Source: Temnothorax longispinosus (lineage: Eukaryota; Arthropoda; Insecta; Hymenoptera; Formicidae). From it: a DNA stretch of 64,000 nucleotides. The position numbers were made by a program, and so were the translations under genes. This document shows positions 21,801 to 34,340 of the stretch, piece by piece (the first letter of the stretch is position 1; every line of letters starts with the position of its first letter). The notes beneath the pieces were generated by a model. That model had not been told where the DNA came from. It saw nothing but the letters and a program-made list of their open reading frames with translations, and ran no database searches. The DNA lies in the NCBI RefSeq assembly GCF_030848805.1, contig NC_092363.1, positions 3,410,001 through 3,474,000 of the forward strand, read 5' to 3'.

Positions 21801-24800
21801 CGGATAACCACCGGATTACACGGCGGCCCGCATGACGCACGAATCAACCAAATCGTGATATTATTCATAAAATTGCTTCCTCGATTTAACAAACGCTGGT
21901 TCCGGGAGCTGCGGCGCGGCGTACGGAACATCGACGATCATATTTGGGTACCGGTCTCTACTACTACATCGACGAGATCACCGCCGACCGCACACTCGAT
22001 TAATTAATCTAGTGTTACTCAATCACTTAACAAATATCGTATAAATAAACCAAAATACAGGGGTAAACCGCAATTGCACGAGCGTTTAGCGCAACATAGC
22101 GCAACATAACATATAGAAATATTAATTGCTTCTTATAAAATAACAAAAATTTCATGTTATAACATGTCTTTTCGCATTTACACTAACTCATAAGACTAAT
22201 AAAATCTACACATTATCTACAACCAATTAATCGAAGGAGGTTTGATTTTGAATCGACGAAAACAGCCTTTCAATATTAACATAATATATAAATAAACAAA
22301 CATCTATGATCTTATTACAGATATCTTCGTTCACGAATTAAAAAAAAATCATAATAATGATGATGTAATTTCATGACTGACTGTATATTAATAATGAATG
22401 CTGAGATATTATTTTCGTGATTTGATTGTTCCTAATGCAACACAATTGAAGGATTTCAAATAATAAACTTAAAAGTGAATTTCATAAGAATAACTAAGAG
22501 AGTTGAATCATTAACAAGATGTTATATTATATTACTATACAACTTGATAACTTTTAATTAATGTATTACTAATAACAAAGAAGAAATAATATCTATTAAA
22601 ATAAAATTGTTATAAGGTTTTTCTTTGTACAACTCAGTATCTATGCTATTGCCTCAAACCATTCAATTGCGACATATAGACTAGCGACTTTTATATTGCT
22701 ATTTTACAAAGGAGTAGTATAAAGGGAGACATATTTTCAGTTTCAGAACGACTGAAACGACAGCATCAAATACGGGGAGCAAGTTCATTTCGAGACTTCT
22801 ACGTGCCGGTATCGAGTTACTCGAGGCGCTTAAGAATGCGACGTTGCTAACAAATGGCGGTTCATCTTACACGAAGCGAACGGCATTATTTCGTATCTCG
22901 GAGAGTAGAAAATTTTATCCGCGACATGCCTGTCCGCTTTCGTCCCTCATCGCGGAATTAGTCTTTCCCGAATTATATGTCTATTCTAAAAATATTCCTC
23001 ACGAGAACCAAGTTTTAAAAAGTGCAAAGATTGACAGATGAATGACATGACATGTAAGTTTAAATGAAATTGTGCAATTAAACACGAAACTGAAAAAGAG
23101 ACTTTTTCTAATGTAGACGAAAATAGGAATAAAAAGATCGAAAAAAGAATAATAGTAGTATAAATAGGCAGTTTTATACATACCGCAAAGTATAGCACAT
23201 ACTTAGATAGAAAAGTATTCGTAGTCAAAACTTCAATAATCTCTCGTGAGTTACAAAAGCGTAATAATTCAACAGAAGTACTAAAAAGTTCATTATGTCT
23301 CTGTGCTTTTCTCTTGCAATCCGTGTATTCGCGCTTAATATTGTTTTCAACCTGACTGGTTTTTCCGAAAACATCAAAGCTTTAAATAAAACAAAAAAAT
23401 GGTTTCTTTTTTTGCTACTGTTAGAAGAGGTGGATGATCCTTCTCGTGATGAAGTAAGAAGATTTCATGCTGCACAAAGAAGAATTCTTCCACGTCCTAC
23501 CTTCTCGATAGGACCGCCACAAAGGACAGGCCAGAACAGAAGATATCCGACCTCGATATTACAACACTTTGAAAGAGTATATTTATAAGACTCAGTTTTA
23601 TACAGAATCCTCGATGTTGTTTCGCTGCATATTTTTATTCCAACCTTTCTTTGTTCTTAGAACTTTACCTCCGGAAATTTTAAATGATTGCGCTAAACGA
23701 TAGTGTACTATGGCATGTCGAAGAGTCGCATAGCTTGGAATTACATAAATTGGATAATGCACAGTAAACTTTTACTGTGTATTAAGCGATAGAAGTTATT
23801 TAGCGCGATAAAAAATATCGGAAAAAAATGAAATTTTATATATAACAATATTTTTTATTTATACGTGAAAACTTTGATATTTTTTATGCGGTATAAATCG
23901 TAAATAAGGGGAAAGAGAAAAGTTGTCGATATCGTGTCGTGAAATGTCCACTAACTCTATTCGGCTATCATTGAACTAGATTAAAATAATTTTCAACTCG
24001 AAGCTATTGATACAACTTTAAGAGTATTAAAATTTAATGTTTTGCATATTTCATTACATTTCTGGTAGGTATCGATAAAGTTTCCAAACCCATTGCTGCA
24101 CGCTCGACCGGAATTTCAGTTGGCCGCTACAGTGACATCGTATGCAAGAACATTTACACCACTATTATGTACTCACGTTTAGGAATGCTATTTGAAAGTT
24201 CGCGGAGGGTAGCCGACGGTAACGTCGACCGAATTTCAAATGCCGCGAACGTTACGGATGCGAGTCATGCGAACTACCCGAAATTCATAATTACATTTAC
24301 GTGGTATCATTAACAAAACGATATTTTCACAAGCTCGAATTATTCAGTATATCCGCTGTGATCTACTTTTCATTAAAAAGTACTCTTTTGTGAATCATAT
24401 ACTATACCAATAAATTCTAGATTTAGTAAAAACATAAGATAAATGCGCAATCACTTATCAAAACTCATTTAATCAATAAGCTTAAAAATGCAATTGATTA
24501 TATATTTAATTTTAACTGTTACAGGGACAAATTATATCTAATTCTTTAACGTTTCAAATAACTAATTCCACTTAAAAAGAATTATTAAATATCTAATACA
24601 AAATCTAATTTTATAAAATACAAAGTTTATCTTTATTTTGCACAACAAAAAAAATATCATTAATTATTTCATCGTGAGAAGTAAAATTATTTAATTTTCA
24701 GATCCAATTAATTTCTAAATGTTATGCAAGACTTAATTTGATGTTAGCAAACACCAATAAGCAAAACATTACTCACATATTTTTGCCGATTTATCGTTAA

Positions 24801-27800
24801 TCAACTTCAGTCGGATTTCTGGCAGATGCAAAAGAAAACTAACGCGCGTGGCGCGGAGACTGCAAGAAACGTTAGTTACGCTCTATGTGCGTCGAACCAA
24901 TTTCAGAGAGATATTTCGATGTAAAGGGAAAGAATAGCATGGGGGAGGGGGGTGAACTAAATTTATATCCCTGCATCCAATTTCTACAACGGTGTATAGT
25001 CTGCGGGCCGTAGTAGACTTCGGCTATCGTTGCTTCGTACGCTTCGATGCATGGCATGCGGCGCGAACAGCGGTGCAACTATTGTAGCAGGGGTGCGACG
25101 CGACGTCGGCGGTCGTTTTACAAAGCGATATATATCGCTCTCGGGTATACTTTTATTCCGCAAATATTCATAAATCCACGGGAAGAATAAAAGGCCTGCT
25201 TATTCCGCTTGCCTTTTGTTGTCGGCGGCACGGCGGCGAGCCGTTGAAAGCAAACGTCGCAGTTAAATGGCTGGACGTAATTTTCCCGTTGTTCTCTTGG
25301 TCGGAAGAAACGACATTTTTGCCGATTCCGCGTGCTTTCTCATGTTAACGAGCTTCGAACTCGTTTCGTACTTCGTCCCGTCCGTAACCGCCAACGCGAA
25401 ACGTGACCCCCCGCTTCTCTCCCGCTGGAAGCGCGAGAGAAAGTTAGCGGGAAAGAAAAGCGGTGAAGTTTGTCCCGGGGGAAAACGATGAATACGTATC
25501 AAACGTGTGACTCTCGTGGATTATTTTATATTTCATTTATATATAATTGTTGCTTTACCCAATTTTATCACATATACTGCACGTTTTCCATTTTAATTTA
25601 ACGTCAAAAACAAAATCTCTAATTTATTTAAAACAAATTGATGAATATATTATATCACTTTTCATTTAATGCGCGATTTAATTCGATTTAATCGGGAGGC
25701 ATTTCGCGTTTATAATGAAAAAAAGCATTGTTTGCGATGAAACGTGAAACGATAAGATACTTGCTCGTTTTGCGATATAATTCGTACACGAAATGAAATA
25801 GATTTCCCGCGGGATCGTTACAACGATAGCTTCAACCCTCGTGAGTATCGCGTGGCAATCAGTGTGTTAAAAATAGCCCTTATTTTTTTGGACAATGCTA
25901 CGTCCATGCTGTTTTTCTGCACAAGCCCCAATTTAATATCGCGTTTCTTTCGCGTGTCATGTGTCGGGTCAACACGCAAATAAGTTTATTACGTGCTACG
26001 TGATTTGCAATTACGTAAGGCAATAAGTATCGTAAATAGGTGTACACATTTAAGAATATTACGCTCACCGATAATAGACAAAATTACACGTGTATAAGAT
26101 ACTTCCGATATAATCGAACGCGCTCGTGCCGAAGAACGCCGGCTACTTGTCCAAGTCCTCTCCAACTGCCGGATAATTACCTCGGGGACATTCGAGAAGC
26201 GGCTACGTTTACGATAATGCACAATGTAATTCTCATTACACTGCGCCGTTCGCCGGCAGGATCCGAGATACGTGCTCTCGCGGAGAAGAGACGACATTAT
26301 TGCATCCCGCAGGACCTTCCCCAAAATGGGTCAGGAACGCCCTGTGGCTTGTGCTCAAACGCGATAACAGCCACTTAAGCATTGTTCCCGGTACGATCAA
26401 AGGTACCACCCGAATCGTCCACAATCTCGACGGAACGATCTCTCGGGAGACGACCACAGGGCGTTATACATCGATCGATGGTAGCGAAAAAGTGAATCGA
26501 GTGCGCTCTTTGAAGCGACACGCCGGAGAATCGAGTTGAAAGGCTTGTTGCGGTATTATCGAGTTTTAGTAGGACCGGGTTTGCATGAGCGGCGCATGAA
26601 AACGAGTCGCTGTGATATAACTAAGGGGCTTTCGAGTGCCACGGACACGTCGAGAGCGAACGCGCGATTGCGGTTTTTCAATAAAGAGCTCATCGGATAA
26701 TAAACCGGGCCGACGACTTTCCCGACGCTAATCGCAAATTTGCTCATTATAAAACATAAATTCTCAAGACATTTTCAAGCGTGATAAATTGTAATAGCGT
26801 TTGCAGAGAGATGACGAAATTACGGCATAACTTTCTTAAAACTTATGTAAATATGGTTTTAGGTATGCATTTGTGATGTATGCACGACGGAGCGGACGGA
26901 AATGCGGTATCTCTAATCCTGACCTCATTATCCCTGCGTACAAATGGGTTACGTCGCGCCAAGATTTTGTTGCACGCGCATTAAAACATGTATACGACGA
27001 GTATCTGATAAGAATCATCTCAACCCTTCGGCGTTAAGTGATAGTGATGGAAGACGTCGCGCGAGATATAGATAACAGGTTTAAGAAGTGTTATCGTCCG
27101 CGAAACTGAGTTTTGCGAATCTGATAGTATAAAATATAAGGAAAAAATTACAGGAAATGGAAATGAATTTCGTGAAGATCTAACGCATAGTTTTTAGCGG
27201 TTTCGTAATAGAGGTTGCTACAGAGCGGATAGACGATGCATATATTTCCATTCAACCCAGTTACCGTCGCAGAGGACGGACACGGAGGAGGTGAGAGTCG
27301 CATTTGTACGTTAAGCCGCATTTGCACGTTGCCAAGCTCTCCCCAAACTACTCCGGACATTGTTTGCCGTTCTGGCGGAGCCGGAATAGGGAGGAACGGA
27401 GGATAGATAGAGCTCGAGATACATAAGAGGTACAACGCGAGCGGGAAACCGAGACGGAGAAAAGCGGAGAAAGGGAAGGCGAAGGGGGGCTTGCAAACCC
27501 CGGATTCACGAATTCGATCCGTGCCACGGGACAGAAGCAGCTTGCAACTTGCGAAACTGTTAGCGCGACGCGAGACGCTGTTATTACGCGACACCGGCGC
27601 AAACTCTGGTAACCGTATGGAGGAAGTGCGCACGATTCGCTGGACCATGTCAAGTAGATCCCGTAGACTGCGAATTTTACGTAAATACGTCGGCGATGTG
27701 ATGACTTGAGAGAGAAGAACACCCATTCCCGGTAAAAGTAGGAGTTTACGGTTTACCTTCGTGTATGGACAGATAAGATGAAAGTTATTTCGAGCTATTT

Positions 27801-28929
27801 AAGCTTGATTTATTTATATGCAAATTACGAGAGCGATACGATGAAATCTCGAGCAAAACCTACTTTTCAGGAACATTCTGTAGCTTTTACCGAGAAATGT
27901 CAATAATGTAGAATACCTCCGCGAAGCAGACCTCGATGAGTTTAGCGTTGAGACAAAGTGACCTGATTATAAAGTGAGACTAGAAAGTGATTATAAGAAT
28001 ATATATATAAGAAAAATATGTTCTTTTCTTACCAATATAGGTAAGGTGATTATAGCATGTGATGAAAAGTGTATTGCCTAAAATCCGCCAAACTTTACTT
28101 TTCGGAAGACTCAGCTTTATCTTATTCCGCTCTTGATTCGCTTTGTAAAAGAATAACTGTTAATCAGCGTATTCCTTGTTTTTGTTATCTTTTAAGCTTT
28201 TATACTTTACCGCCAAAATCAGTCAATTTTATTTCTAACATTTTATGCAGCTAATTCTGACAAGAAAGCTATTTTCTTTAAACAGAAACAAATTATTCTT
28301 AGTCATAAATATTTCCAATTATATATTATTTACACTATAATTTAAATTTTATTGGCAATTTTAGCGTGTTCTTTCTCCGATAATTTCGAATATTTAGTAT
28401 CAAAATGGAATATGGTGTCATATGCAAAGCGGCTCTCATAAACTCGATGAACTTCGCTATTTATGTCGTTGTACTATTCGAAGAGACCAATGTCCGAATG
28501 GCAATTGTCTCAATGTAGACCTAGGTACATACGTAAATTGCACTGACTTGGCCTTATAGACCTGATGAGACAAAGACGTATATATCTATGTACGTCGATA
28601 CAGGTTGTATCAGAAATATTGCATACTTTCTCTGAATGGGAAATTAATTTTTATCTAATTCTAAGAATAATTTATACGTGTTGTTTCAATGTAGACAATT
28701 CTAGTTTTTAGTTTTTGCAAAAAATAGATTACTAAAAGGCTTTCATAAAATAAAAATTTAATGGTGTAAGCTTATAGTAATAATAAGATAATTGGAACTG
28801 GAAGCAGTTTTCAATTAATATTCAAAATGCGTTTTATTTTTATTTTAAAGTTTATTTATCAAGATATTAAATGTTAAAAATAAAAAAATATCGAATTAAG
28901 TGTTCGCCGCGAAGAAAGCAATATCAAAT
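18859..28929. other. No gene supported
   Basis: AT-rich DNA with GC-rich islands at about 20.0-20.5, 24.8-25.5 and 26.0-27.7 kb. The longer open frames (for example 19927-20433 plus, 27148-27726 minus) lie in these islands, overlap frames on the other strand, and show no domain or splice pattern I recognise. No rRNA or tRNA was recognised. Confidence 0.5.
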
Positions 28930-30026
28930 TTACTTGAGAAATAATTCTTGGAAATGAATGCACGATACACCCTGTACATCGGCAACGTACATACATATGT
29001 CGATACTGTAGGCGCCGAATACATTAAGACGTCTGCCTTGGACAATGGTCTGTACGCCACAGGCGACGAGTTTAGAATAACGCTTGCGATACATCTGCTG
29101 AAGTGATCGTTTTAGCGTAGAAAATAGCTGCGTATCTATAATTATATTTTCATTGATATATATTTTTATTGATAAAACAGATCTAACTAAAAAGGTAATA
29201 AACAAGTTACATCAGATAAAGGCGAATCAACTTATCTTGAGATAGCATTAAAACGATTTTATCAGGCACAAATTAACAACATATGTACAAGATAATATTA
29301 AAGAAGTGTTTGAGATATGTCAAGCAAAATATAAAAAAATAGTTCTACTATACTACTATACTAATATTTCTTAATCTGATTATTTTTAATGATTTTAAAA
29401 TGTCCATTCTCATATAAGTATTTATTAGTTTTGATTAAGTATAATTAAGTTGCATGAAAAATTGAAAAATTTATTTAAAACGCTATCAGATTGATGTTGT
29501 GCCACTTTTAGAAGAAAACAAAACTCAGGAAATTTATTACGTAAGGCTTAAAGTATATGAACTGAAGTATTTATTGCTGTTATATTAGATTGTGCATTAT
29601 CTCTTATTTAATGCTGCTGATAAGTTTTGCATTGATACCGTTTTTGCTGTTTGCTTGGTGCTACGTATAAAATACGTTTAAACATAAACAAAAATGATTA
29701 TTAAATTAAATATAAATTGTAGGATTTGCATTCTACTTTTGTATTCTACTCTTATGGGGTACTAAGCAACTATACCCAATTATATATATCCAAGTTTTAA
29801 TTGCTCAATATTCCAAGATAAATTTGAATGCAATAACTATTTGTTTGTTAATATTTCAGATATTTGGGTTTTAATATTTTAACGTTTTTCCAGCTTTTTT
29901 CAGCGTCATGTTCAGATGGAGGTGTTATCGTAATCATTTAAATGCTAAAATGTAGAATCTTAATTAGTACCAATATTAGGATATATATCGAATATATCAA
30001 ACATGTGTCAATTAGACTAATTTTAC
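28930..30026. other. No firm gene; exon-like segment at 28.95-29.14 kb
   Basis: Mostly AT-rich. On the minus strand about 29140-28930 is GC-richer and open. A possible acceptor (CACTTCAG or GCAG) lies before M-Y-R-K-R-Y-S-K-L-V-A-C-G-V-Q-T, and GTGTAT follows as a possible donor. It could be a downstream exon of the speculative minus-strand gene at 30.2 kb, but no homology is recognised. Confidence 0.2.
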
Positions 30027-30251
30027 ATATTCTCGGCAATCTGTGTATTGTCTTCAACGCGTCTTCTACGCATTCGTGTTTGGTAAGCTGTAAGTTTGTT
30101 GAACAAAAAGTAAACGTTTCTCGTGTCAAACTTTTACAAGGAAAGCATCTTCCATGTTCCTTAAGTCCACGAGGAACGATCGATACTTCCCTTGAGGTGC
30201 TCTCGCTGTTGCTACGGCTATTATTACGGTAGCAACAAAAACGGGATACAT
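30027..30251 (-). CDS. Possible 5' exons of a small secreted protein (speculative)
   Basis: Exon 1 would run from an ATG at 30251 to 30138. It encodes 38 residues starting M-Y-P-V-F-V-A-T-V-I-I-A-V-A-T-A-R-A, which reads as a signal peptide with cleavage after A-R-A, and then a charged stretch. It ends in phase 0 at a GTAAAAGT donor. A 50 nt intron (30088-30137) with a pyrimidine-rich end and TTACAG acceptor leads to L-T-K-H-E-C-V-E-D-A-L-K-T-I-H-R-L-P-R, with a possible next donor at 30026. I do not recognise the family. The intron is short for an insect and the frame also stays open upstream of the ATG, so this could be chance. Confidence 0.2.
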
Positions 30252-33200
30252 GGATGAAAGTTGATCGCTATCGGGTATTACTTCCGCATCCATATATTCA
30301 TCGTGTTCTTTTGCACGATGTACTAGACACAGAAGATCGCGTCCATAGAAAAAATTCGATTTTATATTCATCAGTTTTCGTAAATTTGTGCTATGCACTT
30401 GTGCGCCTCAAAGATGTAAAAGGTAAAATTGTAAAAGAATAGAAATACCTATATGTAAGAATAAAAGTTAATTTTTATTTCGTATAGAAACGTTTCAATA
30501 TATTAATACACTGAATATGTCGACGAATTATTTGGGCATTTATTAACAGCGGCGTTACCAATCGTCATAAAGGCCAATGCGCTATATTATTATTAAATAA
30601 TTCAGAATTTTATGTGATAGGCATTATAAATTTATTTGAACATCAAAGACCAAATTTATATAAACTTGTATCATATGATTATTCAACGAGCTTGTTTAGT
30701 GAAACGAAACGGAATTAACACAAGATATTATTTTTCAACACTTTTCTATATATTTTTTATAAATTTTGTACAATATAAAATTGTATGATATAAACAAATT
30801 AATAAACGACGATACGAGTCAGGCGCGGTACGTGGTGCGCAAGTAAAGAAATTAATAGGTAACGAATTCCAATGTATATAATATACATATAATACATATA
30901 TTCCAACTTAATAAACTGCGCGCCGATTATTTGTCGAACTTTTATAATAGAAAAAAGTCTATTTACGTATTAAAATAAAACATGGTAACGACGCTATTGA
31001 TTTTCTTCAATAAGAAAGTAAGTTCCAATACTGCGTGAGAACTTACAGCGCAATACTCCTGTTCGTCAGACGACAGAAATAAAAATATTTCCGATATTCT
31101 ATCCTTTGTATCCGACACGATTAAGAACGCCCATTTAATAACTGTATAAGGATGAAAACTTGGAAGCATTGCCCCTCGAATTGTAAAGATTAATAATGGT
31201 CGATATCCATCCAGATTCCCAAGGAACTGGGACATAGGCGCGGAAAAGGGAAAAGAATAGACGTGAGTGAGACGAGTTACGATTCGACGGAGCCACTCAG
31301 AAAGTAATTTGCTCGATGCTCGAACGAACAGGAGGAATCGTACGTTCTCGCAGAAGGTAAGAGAGAAAAGGGCGAAAAATAGGGAAAGGAAAGAATAAAA
31401 AACTGCAGAAAGAGGTAGAATTCTACGCGTAAATAGGGAGAAAGTCGGTGACGAATACTGTGTGAGGAGAGAAGATGCAAAATGGCTCTGTAAGGCGTAC
31501 CAATAAAAGCGCACTGCCGCGCCTTCCGCCCACCTCGTTGTAACACCTTCATTTCCAAAGTAAATGAGGACGAGTCTTCGGTTGAACGCGCCGGTGCGAA
31601 AACATAAACAGCCGGCGCCGCGATAGAACGAAAACGAGGAAAAAAGATGCTTGAAAAGATTTCTTCTTTCTTTGTAGTGACGTCGGTAATATCACTATGT
31701 AAAACGGAATAAAAAGCGAAGATGTTCTATTAGAAACGACCGAAGGCGCATACACCTTTTCCGACATATTTTATGCTCGTATATGCCGCGTTCTTGTTCA
31801 GCTTACTAGCTAGAGTGGCAAGATTCTGAAGTTCCACTTTACTAATTATAATCTTATTTTAATATTTTTTTTAGTTTTGAATTTATCACTAATAAAGTGA
31901 AAGCCCAAAATATTGTAAATACCGAGTATTAAGATTGAGCGGTCGCCTGAAATATTTAAATAATGAAATCTAAAAAAAAAACTTGAACGGTCAAATGCCT
32001 AACTCATTGAAGAATGCAAATTTCGAGAGTGTTTTAATTAGCCGTCTCCCCGTTTCGTCGGTACGGGGCAGATCGTTTCGTGTCAAGCTCTGAGATCTAA
32101 GTCGAAATTGAATTTCGCCAAAGAATGAGAAGAGTTCTTCGCGGAATCGAATCAGGAAAGATCGTTCTGACATCTCGTTAGATGGAAAATTCCATCGAAT
32201 ATCAAGGAAGGACGAAAATGTTCGGTATGGAAGTTATATCATCTCGCTCTCTAGTTACACGGTAGTAATACGATTTAATTCAGAGTAACTAGGACCGTAG
32301 ATGCTGTTAGGCGAAAGTACTCCGAGATTCTCTTCATCCGCTTGATAGAATTTCCAAAAGCAGCAGCTTTCTCGATAAATCGCGATAGTTCGGAAGCGCC
32401 GTGTAAAGTCGTGAGAGCCGTAGGTGAAAAGTTCACGCTTTCATACATACGTAGTTCCTTTCAAGGACGTAATAAATAATTTACCTTCATCCAGCTTCGT
32501 TGAATTTAATAGCTCTCTCGATAACAAGCGATCGATGAGTTATTTTTCCTCTCCCCTTCTCTCTCTTTCTCATTATTCTCTCACTTCCACTCACCTATAC
32601 ATCTACTGTTCTCTTTCTCTCACTACAATTTCTATAACACATCGGAATTATGCATGAAGGAGAAAAGGGAGGTTCCGTGAGACGAGAAAGGACTACTAGC
32701 TCCTGCATCTTATGGAGTATGTTGCCTGAAGGATGGGAAGATTCGAAGAGGCGGATGCAACTATCGCAAAAAAATACCCTATTACGAAGGCACCGTTGGA
32801 GATGCTCGAGATCTCGTCTTTTTCCTATGGAGAATGCAGAGTGCGATAAAACGGCGTTTAAAAAGGAGCGGCGGATAACAGAGGCGAACTGAGTCATATA
32901 TGTTTTATGACAGCAACATCAGAACAGAAGGTTCTTGGGAGGGAATCAGTTTTCATTCTTTTTTTAGATTATACATTGTTGGTGACGACTTGTATAATGC
33001 TTATTTAATTGCCGACCGATAGCTACGCTACTTCGTAATGACCTGCTTCGTATTGAAATTTTGATATGCTGAAAGCGGTAATAGCGCACGAATAAAATAT
33101 TAATTAATTGCATTATTACTGTGCTGTATTGATAAAAAGATGAACATCATGTCTGATTCGTAAATGTGTACATCATTCATATTTTATTTCAAAGGTGCGA

Positions 33201-33338
33201 ATTTATTTCCAGTATTTGGGAACAATTACGTTACAGACTGGAAGATATTGAAAACTCGCAGGCTTTAATAGCAAATATCTGTCCTACGTATAAAAAGCAA
33301 ATTAAATATTAAAATATGACGCAAATCTCATGACTATA
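30252..33338. other. No gene supported
   Basis: Contains a purine-rich stretch at about 31.2-31.7 kb that produces a 183-codon low-complexity frame on the minus strand (30963-31514), and a GC-richer island at about 32.0-32.9 kb. No recognisable protein or RNA. Confidence 0.5.
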
Positions 33339-33672
33339 TACCGTGTGGGGGCATTTAAATTGAGACACCTAAATATTTAAATATCTTTAATATTTAAAAA
33401 ATAAAGCAAAATAGAAAGAAATGTTTCAGACAAAAGTTGTAAGGTTTAAAAAAACGCATTTAACAGCAGTTCTAGTTTGACTATATATGTGGCGTTGCCA
33501 ATGCCAAAGTCAGATTTAAGTCATCTTAGTTCTTTAAATGGAAACCCTATTTTTGATTGTATCATCTTTTTCTACTAATAAATTTGAACAACTTTCGTCT
33601 GAAACATTTCTTTCTATTTTGCTTTATTTTTTAGATATTTAAGCGTCACAATTTAAATGTCCCACCCTGTAT
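33339..33672. mobile_element. MITE with long terminal inverted repeats, mariner-like ends
   Basis: Arms of about 80-95 bp are mirrored at each end: the left contains CATTTAAATTGAGACACC and ATAAAGCAAAATAGAAAGAA, and the right carries their inverse. The right end is TACAGGGTGGGACATTTAAA read inward; the left end is slightly decayed (TACCGTGTGGGGGCATTTAA). TACAGGGTG-type ends and TA flanks are typical of Tc1/mariner MITEs. No transposase remnant is present. Confidence 0.85.
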
Positions 33673-34054
33673 ATCTCTTATAGTAGATCTAGAGACGATG
33701 ATCGTAAACATGATCTGTTAAACATGAGATTACTTTCTATTCCATTAAACGTATAATTCGTGATTCCATAGTCTATGCTTGCAGAGAAAATCGTTAATGT
33801 CGTGGATAGTTTTCCACATAGCGACACAAATTGCAACGCTTTACGCCTGATGAGATCGCATAAAGTCAGCGTAGGTCGATATCGTCTTAAGAAATACTAC
33901 CTCGCCTCTCAAACTATTTTTCCTTCGAATCCAATTAAGTTTTAAAGGTTTCCAACGTGTCCAGAAATTATGTTACGATAATTTTTTCCAATACTTAAGT
34001 TCATCATTTAATTTGTACAACTAGATAGCCGTCGAGTGTGTATTTACCCATGTA

Positions 34055-34338
34055 CACGGAGAAAATTTTATGTTAAATTTTACTATGCTGCCGCACCAAC
34101 TGCGGACCATCAAGACGCCCAAGTTTAAATGCTATAGTCTTGTGTAAAATTTACTATGTCCATAGCATTTAGTGATACGATCATAGCATTATTATAGCAT
34201 TGAATGCTATGATTGTAGCATTAAATGCTATGGACATAGTAATTTTACACAAGACTATAGCATTTAAACTTGGGGCGTCTTGATGGTCCGCAGTTGGTGC
34301 GGCAGCATAGTAAAATTTAACATAAAATTTTCTCCGTG
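34055..34338. mobile_element. MITE with CACGGAGAAAATTTTAT ends, copy 2
   Basis: A 284 bp almost complete palindrome: the ends CACGGAGAAAATTTTATG are followed by inverted segments containing CGCACCAACTGCGGACCATC. TA flanks at 34053-34054 and 34339-34340. Same family as 11651-11850, but with both arms full length. Confidence 0.92.
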
Positions 34339-34340
34339 TA

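Noticed and set aside
27148..27726. 192-codon open frame on the minus strand
   Set aside because: GC-rich island with open frames on both strands; protein has no family signature.
30963..31514. 183-codon minus-strand frame rich in Phe, Leu and Ser
   Set aside because: It is the read-through of a purine-rich stretch on the plus strand; low complexity and no motif.
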